Assembly (NCBI GenBank): GCA_963678705.1
Contig: OY783220.1
Span: forward strand, 11,801,001-11,865,000
Direction: 5' to 3'
Source: Panorpa germanica
Taxonomy: Eukaryota; Arthropoda; Insecta; Mecoptera; Panorpidae
DNA length: 64,000 bases
The notes under the pieces: generated by a model
What the model saw: the letters and a program-made list of their open reading frames with translations, nothing else
Told to the model about the DNA's origin: nothing
The model's database searches: none
Made by a program: the position numbers and the translations under genes
Shown here: positions 50,105-61,693 of the stretch, in pieces
Layout of the letters: every line of letters starts with the position of its first letter
How positions within the stretch are numbered: the stretch's first letter is position 1

Positions 50105-50746
50105 CTGTAACAAAATCGCCATCCTCAAGACTGAAACTGTGAAGACATATCTAGAGTTATCTGCTAAATCTATTTTTATATGATTATCTAATCAAATGTA
50201 AATTATCTAGTGAATTTATAAAATACAGAAGTGTGTATTTACTCTAGTAAGTGTTGTTATAATTTATTACTTTATCTGGACATTTTACAAAACATGTTAT
50301 TCTAGTTGCGTTAAATCTACTGCAGGCGTTATACTTCGAAAATCATAATAAGAATTAAATACAGTATTGTCAAAGGTAATTAAACTCTAATTATTGGAGT
50401 AATGTTAAAAGATTATTTTTTAAACTATAGCCTAATCACTTATTTCTGTTTATTCTAAGTATGTTTAGTGAATTTTGAAAACTATGTTGGTATCCCTGAT
50501 GAATAAAACACATTTAAATTTTATTTGGCAAAACAACTTACAAGTGACGTTTACCTAAACATAAGTTTTTAAATTGTTTAATTTTATAAATTATAAGTAA
50601 AAGTAATGAACTGTGATGATAGGAAGTAACAAAATATCTTTAAATTGTGATAAAAGAATATCATGGTGTATAACAATAAACATAAAATATATATTTTGTA
50701 TTGAATTTTTTAATTTTTAATAATAGTTTAACCAAACATTTACAAT
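50105..50746. other. 3' UTR of the SAM gene and promoter of slalom
   Basis: AT-rich with AATAAA-type signals (around 50345 and 50505). No open frame or repeat recognised. Confidence 0.4.
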
Positions 50747-53700
50747 ATGGATCGTTTTGATTTATGTCTTCATAATTCTTTTATATGGTAAGTAACTGTT
50801 ATGTACAAAACTTTATTTATAGGAATTTTAAATTAATATTACAACATTTTTTACAGTGGACTAGTTGTATTCTGTGTAGTAGCACTATTCCACGTTTCAC
50901 AAATGAGCCGTGAATTACTAGGAGATAACAAGGATATTACTTTATACGAAGCTATAGATAAACAACCAAATGATCGAGCTTGGATGTTCCACTTTGCTCT
51001 TAATTGTTTGGGATACTCCACTATATTACTTCCATTATATATAATCAATATTTATATAAAACGAGTGAAATATTTCGAAAACACCGGTAATTTAAATTCA
51101 TTATCAATTTCTCATTATAGGAATTTGTTTAATGTTTCATTTCCTTTTAGGATCCACAGGATGTATCGCTTCTATTATTCGTCTATGTCTAACAAAACAA
51201 AATGACAAATCCACTGAAGCAACAAGCTCAACAAATCAAGTTGTTGTAACGTCACGTTCTTCTGTTAAAGAGGGTGCTCTTTTGTTAACATGTCTTACAG
51301 GACTTATGCTTTCATATCTAATATGGGGTTTACTACAGGAAAAAATAATGACTCAGGTTAAAAAGGCTACGTGTTTGTTTATAAATAACATATGACAATA
51401 TCAACACAAAATATTGACTTGATAAAATTTCAGAATTATGAAAATGCTGCTAGTGAAATAGGCCACTTTACTGATTCTCAGTTTCTGGTATTTGTGAATA
51501 GATCTCTAGCCTTTGTTATGTCAGGAGCATATCTCTTAATTAAACGACAGCCACGACATAGGGCTCCATTATACAAGTACTCTTACTGCTCCGTTTCAAA
51601 TGTGATGAGCGCTTGGTGTCAGTATGAGGCCCTTAAATTTGTTAGTTTTCCAACACAGGTATGAACAATATTACAGGAGTATTGTTTTTTTTATATTATC
51701 TCCCATATACTTATTTTAAAGAATTTTCACTTTTAGGTGTTGGCGAAGTCATGCAAAATTTTACCAGTAATGGCAATGGGTAAAATTGTTTCTAAAAATA
51801 AATATGAACACTACGAGTATGTTACAGCCGGTCTAATTTCGGTAGGAATGATAATGTTCCTCTCGGGGAGTAGCGATAGCTCGAAAGGTACATAAATCTA
51901 TATCCATATATAGCTTTATATTGATGGCTTCAATATTAATATTAAATTTATTTCAGCTTCCACAGTAACAACTTTAGCTGGTGTTATACTCCTTGTTGGA
52001 TACATGACCTTCGATAGTTTCACATCAAATTGGCAAGGAGCTTTATTTAAATCACACGGCATGACCCCCGTGCAAATGATGTGCGGTGTTAATTTATTTA
52101 GCTGCTTATTTACACTTACATCTCTTTTACAACAAGGGGGCCTCATGGACTCAATTAAATTTATGACACAGGTATACTACCTAAATTTTGAAAGTATATT
52201 AAGATTAAATATTGATCCACATGTTTTTCTAATTTCAGTTTCCAGATTTTGTAGTTGACTGCATTATGCTATCTTTAACATCTGCTACTGGTCAATTGTT
52301 TGTGTACTTCACCATATCAAAATTTGGCCCGGTTGTATTTACTATTATTATGACACTTCGCCAGGTGAGTTTTCCTGCATGTTTTTATTATTTAATTTAT
52401 TTAACGTTGACTATTTTCGATGCTAAGTCATATTACCGACATCAGTATTGTTAATATTTATGCTGTTGTGGCCTTATATATGTTTGTACACCGTTGCCCA
52501 ATCAGTTTACGATTATGTATGAACGCAATCAATTTAATTTGATAACAACCAAACCCAAAAAATATAACTCTGGTCCAGTCGAACGCTGTCCACTGTGTTT
52601 TTACTTTTTATTATATAAATTGCAGAACAGCTTTCAACCTATTTATTTATGTCGTGTAATCTTTTACATTTCCGGTAGAAGAATAAATAGATAAAGAAAT
52701 AAAACAATATTTATTGTTATAAAAATATTATATTACATAATAATTATAACATTTATAATCTGTATAATTCAATGAAGAAATATTTCTACTATTTGGTGTT
52801 GCTTGAATCTATAGTTTGGTGTCAATTATTCATCTCAATATAACTTTAAATTGAAATGAAATCTAAAATTAAAAAATTTCTGTTTTGATTATATTGTTAC
52901 AAATGAAAAATAATTTTACCCCTAACCAATTTTATTTCATGCATTGTACATTTTTCATCTTAAATCTATGGTACATATTATTAACTTTAACTGAGAAACA
53001 CTCTTAATTATTACATATCTAAAAAAGTAATCCAAAGGAAATTAATTTATTAAAAGAAAAATACTTTTACTTCACAGGAAATTCATTATGCTTATATGTA
53101 ACTTATACTTTATCCTTAATGTTTTAATGGTAAAACTAAGACAAAAACTAATTAGAAAGTAGTGGTTTCTTAACATTATTCTAAACACTGCTCTATTTTT
53201 ATTCCGTTTCCGCTTTCTGTTCTTTGGTATCCTCGTTTCTATTATTAACATATTGTTGCTCATGTATTGGTACTGGTTCTACTCCTCCATGAGGAGAGGG
53301 GCCGCCATATGGGGGGCGCGGCATAGGTGGTTGAGGGCCGTATTGGCCAGTAGTATAAGGAGGATACTGTCCAGGATATCCAGGATGCCCCGGATGATAA
53401 CCGTAAGGAATTGGACCATGGTTTGGATATTGTTGAACAGGAGGTCCAGGATAATAAGGTCTTGGCGATTGGTTAGGATTATACCCTGCAGCAGGCGGCA
53501 TTCCAATATGAGATCCGTGTGGTTGCATCCCTTGAGGATGGGGTGGCATATGATGAGGAGGAAGAGGGTTATGTGGAGGATGTCCTGGAGGAACATTAGC
53601 CATCATAGGATGGCTAGGGCTTGCGCCGGGACCTCCTGGCATAAGTTGAGCTTGTAATAAAGAGGGCTGCGATATTGGTGGATGCACAATAGGCTGCTGA

Positions 53701-55799
53701 ACAATGCTAGGTTGTTGTTGTGTTGGAATTTCTTGTTCGGGTGGTGGTGCATTGTTCATGGATTCGATTTGCGGTGCTGGGACTGATGGCGAAGGTGGAG
53801 TTCTTGTTTCAGGCGATACAGACTTTGTAGCAGGAGCATTCATAGGTTCGTCTGGCTGTTGAACATTTGCCAAAGAAGTAGTTTCATTATTATCATTTTC
53901 TAATTTCGTGTCATTTGAATTCGAATCAGAATCGTCGATCTTTTTGTCATCATTTTCTTCAAGTGGTGATTGACTATTATCATCTGTTGCCAATGTAGCT
54001 CCAGCTGCTTGTATCTCTGTAGCATGCGTAGGCGTGTCGGGTCTGCGACCCCTTTCTTTTTGAAGAATTTCATATTGGCCATCTACCATACGTCCAAAAG
54101 CTTCCTCATCGACAGCAGGTTTGCAATGCTCCTTAAGTTTAAGTTGAAATTGATCGCTGCTCTCCATAATTTTCCTCTTCTTGTTTTCAAATTTTTCTTC
54201 AATGTTTTGCAGTTCTTCTTCAAGTTTTTTCTGATGATTTGTCAAAGAGTGCACTTGTCTCTTAAGAACCTGCATACGCGCTGTTGTGACTACAGATCGC
54301 ACATCAGGCAGAATTGCATCGGAAAATATTTCATAAATTAATCTATGGTTTCGTAGATAGCGTGCGTAAGCAACATGTTTCAATGAGCATCCATCATCTT
54401 GGTCGTCTTCATCTTCTGCAGGCTGAATATCAATACGACGATCCTGCCTTTTGCTTGGGCGCTCATAAGGGTGCGGTTCAATAACTCCCATTGTCACAGA
54501 TTTAGCCCGAGTTTTTGCTGCTAAAAAAGCCAAATACTCAGTAGAAGTGTGATAAGCTTTTAAGGCTTTCTCGTATTCCATTTTATCTGCTTCATGCTCC
54601 TCGATATATTCATTTTTTTCTTGCTCAGGCAAATTTCTCCACATCTGCCCAATAATTTTGCCATATTCCCATAATTTTAATTCAGGGTTGGCTAGTTTGA
54701 CTGTGTCCCATACCTTTTTAGAATATCTCATGTAAGGCATAAGAGGTTTCTCTGGAGGTTTTGGGGGCTTTGGATTAACAGCTGCAACATTTGCGGTCGC
54801 CTTTCCTACTTTTTGTGGATTAAAACTTGAATTTGGTGATGGCGCAAATGGGGCTGTGTTAGGTTCTTTTCCAAAAACATTAAATCCAATAGGAGTTCTC
54901 ATTCTTTGATTACTTTGAATAATCGGTGCAACAATTTGTTTATAAGTTTGCGGTAAGGCCATATTTTATGAGTATATAAAACCGTATCTTTATTCACCAA
55001 TTAAACTTTAGTTAAAGTGCAGCAAAATAACAGCAAAGTTAATATTGATGATATGTTGATAACAAACACAATGTAATGGCATCAAAATCAATTTAAAGGA
55101 ATTCGCTCCGCCATATTTGTTCAGTACTTCTATGTTTGTAAAACTATAATTATTTGTAAGTAGTAGCACTCTTTAAAACATTTATGGAACAAAATTTAAT
55201 GTTTACTAGGTGAATTGGCAAAGTAAAGATTTTATATTACCTAAAATTTATTTGTCCACGTAATAAACAAAAATTATTGATAGGAAAAAAGGAAAGCTTG
55301 CACAATATTATATTAGATAAACCTTAAATTTTAATATTAAAAATTATTATTATTTAATTTAAATAAAGAAAATAAAACGTATTTAAATAAAAATACTGCG
55401 GAACGAAAATGTTTAACCTCAAAAGCGTTGTTTGAATGTCATTTATTCATGGCGTCCGTCTATTTTACATTTTTATGTCTTCTCGATATTTGATGCCATC
55501 AGGCAATACTAAATTGAAAAACTGCGAAATCAATATTATTCAAATATATATTAATTCTGGTATATCCGATAAGAAATTTAATTTTAAAATAATTTACTAT
55601 TTATTTTTGATTTCAGGCAATTGCTGTATTGTTATCGTGTATTGTATACGGACATATTATCTCTGCAATCGGTGTGCTTGGGGTTTTCATTGTTTTTCTT
55701 GCTATTTTCCTAAGAGTATATTGTAATCAAAGACTTAAAGCAATAAGACGCCGTGCAGAAACGTTAAATGCAACTTATAAACCAAAAACAAATGTATAA
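50747..55799 (+). CDS. sll: PAPS transporter 1, slalom (SLC35B2)
   Basis: Nine exons (50747-50787, 50857-51086, 51151-51356, 51434-51658, 51737-51887, 51957-52171, 52239-52364, 55617-55799; the first two are short of the usual N-terminal region) give 458 residues in phase; eight segments are listed and no further coding exon is needed. Strong family matches: [69 protein letters not shown] and FTIIMTLRQ at the end of the seventh exon. The last exon supplies [20 protein letters not shown] and a basic cytosolic tail. The protein moves 3'-phosphoadenosine 5'-phosphosulfate into the Golgi for sulfation. The last intron is 3.25 kb (52365-55616) and contains the SMARCE1/dalao gene on the opposite strand. 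A count of eight coding exons is the best reading. Confidence 0.93.
53199..54962 (-). CDS. dalao: SMARCE1/BAP111 (dalao), HMG-box subunit of the Brahma complex
   Basis: A single open frame of 587 residues with no introns. Residues about 66-135 form an HMG box ([40 protein letters not shown]). A conserved SMARCE1 region follows ([20 protein letters not shown]), then a coiled coil (about 229-270), an acidic Ser/Asp stretch, and a long Pro/Gln/His/Gly-rich C-terminus (from about 375) typical of insect BAP111. It is a DNA-bending subunit of SWI/SNF (BAP/PBAP) chromatin remodellers in the nucleus. The gene lies wholly inside the last intron of slalom on the opposite strand. The start is the first ATG of the frame ([13 protein letters not shown]). 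Confidence 0.96.
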   Translation of the reverse strand: MALPQTYKQIVAPIIQSNQRMRTPIGFNVFGKEPNTAPFAPSPNSSFNPQKVGKATANVAAVNPKPPKPPEKPLMPYMRYSKKVWDTVKLANPELKLWEYGKIIGQMWRNLPEQEKNEYIEEHEADKMEYEKALKAYHTSTEYLAFLAAKTRAKSVTMGVIEPHPYERPSKRQDRRIDIQPAEDEDDQDDGCSLKHVAYARYLRNHRLIYEIFSDAILPDVRSVVTTARMQVLKRQVHSLTNHQKKLEEELQNIEEKFENKKRKIMESSDQFQLKLKEHCKPAVDEEAFGRMVDGQYEILQKERGRRPDTPTHATEIQAAGATLATDDNSQSPLEENDDKKIDDSDSNSNDTKLENDNNETTSLANVQQPDEPMNAPATKSVSPETRTPPSPSVPAPQIESMNNAPPPEQEIPTQQQPSIVQQPIVHPPISQPSLLQAQLMPGGPGASPSHPMMANVPPGHPPHNPLPPHHMPPHPQGMQPHGSHIGMPPAAGYNPNQSPRPYYPGPPVQQYPNHGPIPYGYHPGHPGYPGQYPPYTTGQYGPQPPMPRPPYGGPSPHGGVEPVPIHEQQYVNNRNEDTKEQKAETE

Positions 55800-56666
55800 G
55801 TTTTTGAGGAAATAGGTAGGAAGTATTATCTTTAGCACTATTATAATTTACTAAGCCGAATACTCTAGACAATAAGCATCATAGAATACTTCTTATTTGA
55901 ACAATCAAAACAAATGGGCTTTAATAATTTGTCATAATTGCTTTAATCTGCTTCTAAGAAATATTATAAATTAACAAAATTGAACTCACTGTCGAATATT
56001 TTTAATTATTTATTATGTCTGGCCAGTACAGTACAAAATGATTTTATTCATGCATCGTACTTAAGTTTTAGTTATGCATCGCATATTAAATTTAATATAA
56101 ATTGTTTTTTATTTCAATTGCATTTTTCAAAAAGATCTTATTAAAATTAGTCTTATAAGATATTAAATAATTGGCACAAAAAGGTAAGAGTAACAAATTA
56201 TTTTCATACGAACAATTTATATAAATAACTTTATGTTTTTAATGTGTCGAATGGCAATATTGTATTTATACATATATATAAATAATATATTAAAAAAAAT
56301 ATTGAAATAATTTTTCTATTTCTTTATTTACTTTCCTTTTATAATTTTTAAAGACACATCACACTATTATTACACACAAATAACTATTTTACTCTTAATC
56401 GTAAATTACGAATGAGATAACATTTAAGCAACGTTTAAATACAATAAATAATTTAATATAAATAATTTTCAAAAAGTTTTACAATCTGATTCATAAAATA
56501 CTTGTCTTTAAAAGAAGATGGAAGTAATTTAGTTGTATATACTATTTGTTTTCTATTGTATAGATGGTTAATATATAAAATGATTAAAAGTATTGATAAT
56601 ATATAAATAACTTTTTGGCTGACATCACATTTGGTACACAAATTTTACGATATTGTAAATATCTGA
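55800..56666. other. Convergent 3' UTR region of slalom and TMEM216-like
   Basis: AT-rich, no coding frame of note. Polyadenylation-like signals occur on both strands. The stops of the two genes face each other across about 870 bp. Confidence 0.45.
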
Positions 56667-57418
56667 CTAGTCATAGGAAGGTGGACGACACATAGTGAAT
56701 ACAAACATTATAGCAAAAACCACCTCGGTCATCTGGAGAGCTAGTAGAAGAGCGCAGAGGATGTATTCCAATCTTAACTTGTGCGTTTGAAAGAATAGAA
56801 GAAATACAACAACTAATGCAGACGGTATTGTTAAAAAGATGGACACACAAACCGGAATACCTAAAAAATTAATTGTTTTTAGTAATAATACTGGATATAT
56901 GATTTACAAGACTAATAAGGGTTCAATTTCTAAATCTATATTTGTTTATATTTCAATTTTGTACAATGAGCTACAAAATACCTTTTGATAACTTCTTTCC
57001 ACAGGGAAAGTCTGTAAAAGTGTAAATTTTTAAAATTCATTGCATAAATATATGGCATGCCAATATAGAACACATTTAATTAAAAAAAGAAATTCTATTT
57101 GAGTAAACTAATGCGGCATATATTTAAAAATAAGGCTAAGGTACCTAAAAAGCATGATCAATTAAAACTACATTATAAATTAATTATTGACAACGTACTG
57201 TGTTCACTCAGATTTCCTTTGCGTCCTAAATATATCCGCACTGTTTCTGTAATTATAAATATGACCAAAATCGTAGACTCTATTGCTATTGAATTATCTT
57301 TATAAGGCAAATTGACGGCTTTCAGTAATCCCATTCCAACTTCGCAAGCTGCAAACATCCCAAAGTAAAAGGAATTTAAGTAAAGTAATATTTCATAACC
57401 CAAACTTGAGTTAACCAT
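56667..57418 (-). CDS. TMEM216-like ciliary transition-zone membrane protein
   Basis: Two exons (57418-57199, 56860-56667) join in phase to 137 residues; TMEM216 is of similar size. Four hydrophobic segments are visible. Family matches are EILLYLNSFYFGMFAACEVG, ETVRIYLGRKGNLSEHS (the conserved E-xx-R-xxxG-xxGNL), IPVCVSIFLTIPSALVVVF and QTHKLRLEYILCALLLALQ. TMEM216, TMEM17 and TMEM80 share this fold and belong to the tectonic/MKS module that gates the cilium; in insects ciliated cells are sensory neurons and sperm. TMEM80 cannot be excluded. Confidence 0.82.
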
Positions 57419-57779
57419 CTTGATCAGAGTATAAGCTTAATACATGTCCCTTATAAGGCAATGGCCAAATAATAAAGAAGATTTACTTCTTAAACTACAA
57501 CAAAAGAAAATTAACAACAAAATTAATTTAAATATGTTATAAGTTGTCACAATATAAATATAATATATTTAAAACAAACTTTGATAGAGATATTTTCTGG
57601 ATTTCTAACAAGGTGTCACTATTTATAGAATTTTTGGGTCTTGTTTTGTAATGGTAACCGGTGTAGAGCAGCAGGAGGTAACCAAAGGAGCGGAATTCAA
57701 ATAATTCGTACAACAAATAAAACCAAATTTTATTTAAACTAAAGTCTAATACATAGCAAAATATATTAACTATGATACA
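57419..57779. other. TMEM216-like promoter and mRpS10 3' UTR
   Basis: 361 bp between the start of the TMEM216-like gene and the stop of mRpS10, both on the minus strand. No further feature recognised. Confidence 0.4.
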
Positions 57780-58433
57780 CTATTTATCTGCAGGTTCAGG
57801 TTTTTCTAGTAAATGTTCAGGCAGTTCCTCAATTTGAACTTTTGTAGCTTTAAGACCAACTCCTTCAGGTAGATTACGTTCTAAATATTCAAGCAACGTA
57901 TCGCATGTTGAGCCAGTTAGTTTATGAAAATGCATGAATCTAAAATATGTTCTTATCTCATATTGTACACGATGTTTTTTGTAAATGTGCACAGATTTTA
58001 ACAAAGTCATTCTGTCATGTTGAGCTTTTCTCAATGCCCAGCTAAAAACAATTTGAAACTACGTAAGTATAGTAACTGTTTACGTTTATAATTATATGAT
58101 TGTTAATTACATACCATTTTCCAACTTCTACACCAAGATGTTGTGCTGCAGTTGTTGAGAACCATGAGTAACTTTGTAGAACAGCTGGGTCATTACCTTT
58201 AATTTCAAGTTCTAATCTGCTGTATAGCTTGTCAGGTATTGGGGGGCTCACAATATCTTTTGTAGTAGCACTTGATGATAGCTCAGTTGAATAATATTTG
58301 CACAAGTGCTCAAAATTGTTATTTATATTTCTTAAAAACCCAATATTCAATTTCTGGAATTATAGGTTAGGGTTACTATGTATTATAATTGTTTAATTAT
58401 ATAATCTACTTTAAATACCTTCAGGTTATTCAT
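57780..58433 (-). CDS. mRpS10: Mitochondrial ribosomal protein S10 (uS10m)
   Basis: Three exons (58433-58419, 58353-58115, 58041-57780) give 171 residues. The first exon is just MNNLK. The uS10 domain is clear: [37 protein letters not shown], then [40 protein letters not shown] and [13 protein letters not shown]. The N-terminus is basic and hydroxylated, consistent with a mitochondrial targeting peptide. It is a component of the small mitoribosomal subunit head. Divergent from the Jupiter-type gene. Confidence 0.95.
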
Positions 58434-58967
58434 TTTATTGCACTACTGATTAATTAATTATTAACTTTATTTGTTATAATTTAAATAATTATTCAGTGTA
58501 GATATTGAAGTAAGAAACAATAAATTCTTGGTGTAAATTGGTAGCATTTATGACAGTAGTAGATCGAGAATACGAGCCGCGCAAACTATTGAATTTCAGA
58601 CATGCTCTCCCCTGTTGATAAATATTTGAACTTTTCGTAGGCTTGTGATTGGATATATTTTAGGGGTTCTTTTTGATTGGCTAAATATTGAATGATTTTG
58701 ACAAACTCCTGCTACACCCGCTTGTACACTGACTCACTAACCGCATCGCTGTCATTGACGCACCCACTTCCACCCTTAATTTTGCATTTATAGTGAATTA
58801 ATCGTTACTTTTGGGAAGCTATTTAATTTTCAATATCAGAAGCTTTCTAGTTCGATCTAGTTTATACCGGTTTACTACAGAAGCCATTGTTCAACGTAAG
58901 TTTATCTTCCATTCATCTAGACAGGTAGTTAGTTTCTTTATTAATACATATTTCACTTAATTATTAG
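58434..58967 (+). promoter_or_regulatory. Divergent promoter of mRpS10 and Jupiter-type gene, with 5' UTR intron
   Basis: The two genes are transcribed away from each other from this region. A 5' untranslated exon of the plus-strand gene appears to end at 58895 (TTCAAC before GTAAGTTT). Its intron runs to an acceptor at 58966-58967 (TTATTAG), 8 bp before the ATG. The patch 58560-58790 is less AT-rich than its surroundings. Confidence 0.55.
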
Positions 58968-58975
58968 TATCAAAA

Positions 58976-59317
58976 ATGTCTTCAACTGATTTCAACGTCG
59001 GCGTTGCTTCCTCTGCTAAACCTTCAAGCCGGGTATTGAAACCTCCAGGTGGTGGTTCTTCAAACATATTTGGCGCACCTGATGTTAAGGAGCACCAGCC
59101 ACGCAATATAAAAAATCAGCAAAACTCATCGTCCATGAATGCGGTGATGGGTACTACCGATCCAAATATATTGGTTGCACAAAAAACAGATGCACCAGCA
59201 TGTGAAAAATCAGTTCCACAAAAGAACGACGCACCTCAAGCTGGTGGAGGTGGAGATGCACCACAGCAACAACGTTCAAGGGTTCCACCAGGAGGTTATT
59301 CACAAGGGCTTTGGTAG
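58976..59317 (+). CDS. Jupiter: Jupiter/HN1-type microtubule-associated protein
   Basis: 113 residues in one coding exon. Two hallmark blocks are present: SSRVLKPPGGGSSNIFG near residues 17-33 and RVPPGGYSQGLW at the C-terminus, separated by a disordered Gln/Asn/Pro-rich linker. The PPGG-containing blocks and Ser-Arg-Val-Leu signature define the Jupiter/JPT (HN1) family. Drosophila Jupiter binds microtubules; vertebrate JPT proteins have reported roles in signalling. A 5' UTR intron precedes the start. A related second gene lies 1.1 kb downstream. Symbol given for family; orthology versus the neighbour is undecided. Confidence 0.85.
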   Translation: MSSTDFNVGVASSAKPSSRVLKPPGGGSSNIFGAPDVKEHQPRNIKNQQNSSSMNAVMGTTDPNILVAQKTDAPACEKSVPQKNDAPQAGGGGDAPQQQRSRVPPGGYSQGLW

Positions 59318-60460
59318 ACGTTGACTTACGACAATTATAGTTTTTCTATTACGCTTCCTTAATATACTTAACTTTCAGTCATTTACATTACACCATGCAT
59401 ATTCACACCATTAATTTAAAAATTTGTATTTTAAACATTTGTAAGTTATTTTATGTGTTTTCTTTGTCTACTTTTGAATTTATTTGCATGACGTGATTGA
59501 ATTTCCCATAAACTTAAGATATAAGTACAATCTTGAAAGTAGATATTAGTCCTACGATATAAACAATGAATTTGTAGTTTATGTGTAGATCAATTTGTTA
59601 AGCGAAATATATTTAAAAAGACTTTACTCTTTGTAATAATTAGACATTTTAAAAGTTCATTATTTGTTAGAAATATAATAATTATTTTGTATGTCAATGC
59701 ATGCTCCAGTATTATTAAGTTATTTTGATGTGCATGGTGTAAATAATAAATATTAAGATAATTGTCATGCAGATTTAAAAACTTACAATGTTGTGTATTT
59801 GTATAACTTACAAGAATACATGTATTTATTATCTAGCTTTGCTACTTTTGTATTTAATTCAATAAATTCAAAATTGCCCTTCAAAAAATATATGTTTGTT
59901 GTTTTACTTAGTGGTTTAATTGTTCACAAGCATGATAAGCATTGAATAAACGAAGAAACCTCTACAATTAGATTAGCGTAATTAAATAGTTTGTAAACCC
60001 TTGTTCGTAAAGCGTTACGTAAGCATAAAAAATCTATAAATTTGTTGCGTAGGTATATATTAAATAGCCGGCTGCCTGACAACCGCATGTTTGGGGTGTT
60101 CGATCACCAATGAAAGTGAAAAATAATGTTTGTTAAATATTATACATAAATATTACGTAAAATCGTTATTTTAGTTGTATAAATTGTTAATTAATTCAAC
60201 ATAAATGTTTGTTTAAAATACAGCAAAAGGAGGAACAATATTTTGTTACGGAGTTTTTTTTGTGTGTTTTGTTAATTTTTACTAAATCTAGTTAACTATT
60301 TTATGCAACAATGTTAAATTTAAAGTCAAGCTACCGTAAAATAAAAGTTTTATCTAAATATCGTAATAGCATTGTAATACATGTAACTAAAACAAAAAGA
60401 TTGTCTGAGTTAGTTTATTATAAAACCCTTCGAGTAAGATTTATTTGTAAACTTTGAAAT
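59318..60460. other. 3' UTR and intergenic between the Jupiter-type genes
   Basis: AT-rich with a polyadenylation-like signal near 59860 (AATAAA). An alternative promoter or exon for the downstream gene could lie at 60050-60460. No repeat recognised. Confidence 0.4.
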
Positions 60461-60829
60461 ATGACTTCAACTAATTTTACTGTTGGAATGCCGGAGAATA
60501 CAAGACCATCTAGCCGTGTGCTGAAACCTCCTGGTGGAGTATCTACATTGGTGTTTTCCGACCCAGGATACGAGCAACCAAATCCTTACCGTCATCCAAA
60601 TTATCGTCAACATCAAAATATTGATATAGTCGCTGGAGAGAATAACAGTCATGAGGTGAAACCACAGGAAGTGGTTGAGAATTCATCAGAAACTTTAACT
60701 GTTGGAACCGACGAACAAAAACCAGTAGAAGTTGCACCTAAACCAGTAGAAGAACCCGTTGAAGAACATGTCGTACTTCCTCGCAGAGGACGCGTTCCTC
60801 CAGGTGGATACTCATCAGGACTTTGGTAA
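60461..60829 (+). CDS. Second Jupiter-type protein
   Basis: 122 residues in one coding exon. It opens MTSTNFTVGMPENTRPSSRV, then LKPPGGVSTLVF, and ends RGRVPPGGYSSGLW, matching both ends of the protein at 58976-59317. The middle differs: His/Tyr/Gln-rich, then a Val/Pro/Glu-rich stretch (PVEVAPKPVEEPVEEHVV). It is either a tandem paralog or an alternative exon of one locus; each frame has its own ATG and stop, which favours two genes. Probably a disordered cytoskeletal protein like its neighbour. Confidence 0.82.
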   Translation: MTSTNFTVGMPENTRPSSRVLKPPGGVSTLVFSDPGYEQPNPYRHPNYRQHQNIDIVAGENNSHEVKPQEVVENSSETLTVGTDEQKPVEVAPKPVEEPVEEHVVLPRRGRVPPGGYSSGLW

Positions 60830-61127
60830 AATGATTAAGTAACGTGAGGTCAAAATTTTTTGGTTGAAACAGTCTCGATATTATAAATTTATTAATGAAA
60901 TTAAATTAATGTTAAAATCCTATGTGAATATTTATTTTGAAAATAAAATTTAAATTTTTTGTAAAATGAAAATAATATATTCTTTTGCCTATATACAATA
61001 CATTTTAATTATAAGTAGTTTTAATAGCTCAACAAATAAAGTGGACCAATACACCTCTGATATACACAGTTTTTAAAATACTGTCTATTATAATCTATAA
61101 ATAATTAATTTAATTGAGAAATATTTA

Positions 61128-61693
61128 TTATTTAACTAGAAGTTCTGCTTGTTCAGCAAGCTTTTTCTTTTCCATTTCAAAATGTACAGCTCTGTAAAGT
61201 TGAAAGATTTGAGTAGCAGCTACAAATAGATTAACAGAAAATAAACCGTAATTTTTAGGAATAATAACTAAGGAATATCTTGACCAAATTAGACCAGTAG
61301 CAGCTAAGGAGGCGGACTGTGAGACTGAAAGGTTTTCTACAGGCCTTTGGAGATCTCCCAATCCAGCAATTACCAAACCCTGTGTTAAATAAAATAATTT
61401 TGCATGACTTGGTTAATGATATGAGCTTGTATGTTAAAAATAATTATTATTAACTTACCCATTTAAAAACAGGAGCCCAAAAGAATACAGTCTTTGGACC
61501 TAGAGCAAAATACCTTATTACCTAATATTACAACATAAATAGAAATTACCATACTGACATATGGTAAACAGAATTAATTATAAATTGTAAAATAACAAAT
61601 TATACAACCTGCAGCATGATTCCAGAAGGGTAAAAATTTAGTAGGTACTAATTTATCAGCAAATAACATAGTTTTTCGATAAACTAAAGACAT
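61128..61693 (-). CDS. Mpc2: Mitochondrial pyruvate carrier 2
   Basis: Three exons (61693-61609, 61499-61459, 61379-61128) give 125 residues, the standard MPC2 size. The chain shows FADKLVPTKFLPFWNHAAG, PKTVFFWAPVFKWGLVIAGL (the conserved PKTxFFWAPxxKW) and NLSVSQSASLAATGLIWSRY, then NYGLFSVNLFVAATQIFQLY. Three short transmembrane helices are expected. MPC2 pairs with MPC1 in the inner mitochondrial membrane to import pyruvate. An orphan duplicate of its first exon lies about 640 bp upstream. Confidence 0.95.

Noticed and set aside
52626-52694. Possible alternative last exon of slalom (TGCAG acceptor, then [20 protein letters not shown] and a stop)
   Set aside because: The peptide has no similarity to the SLC35B2 C-terminus, while 55617-55799 matches it in phase. 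Probably chance.
53253-53657. 134-codon plus-strand frame over dalao
   Set aside because: Antisense shadow of the Pro/Gly/Gln-rich coding region; Arg/Trp-rich composition is an artefact of the opposite strand.
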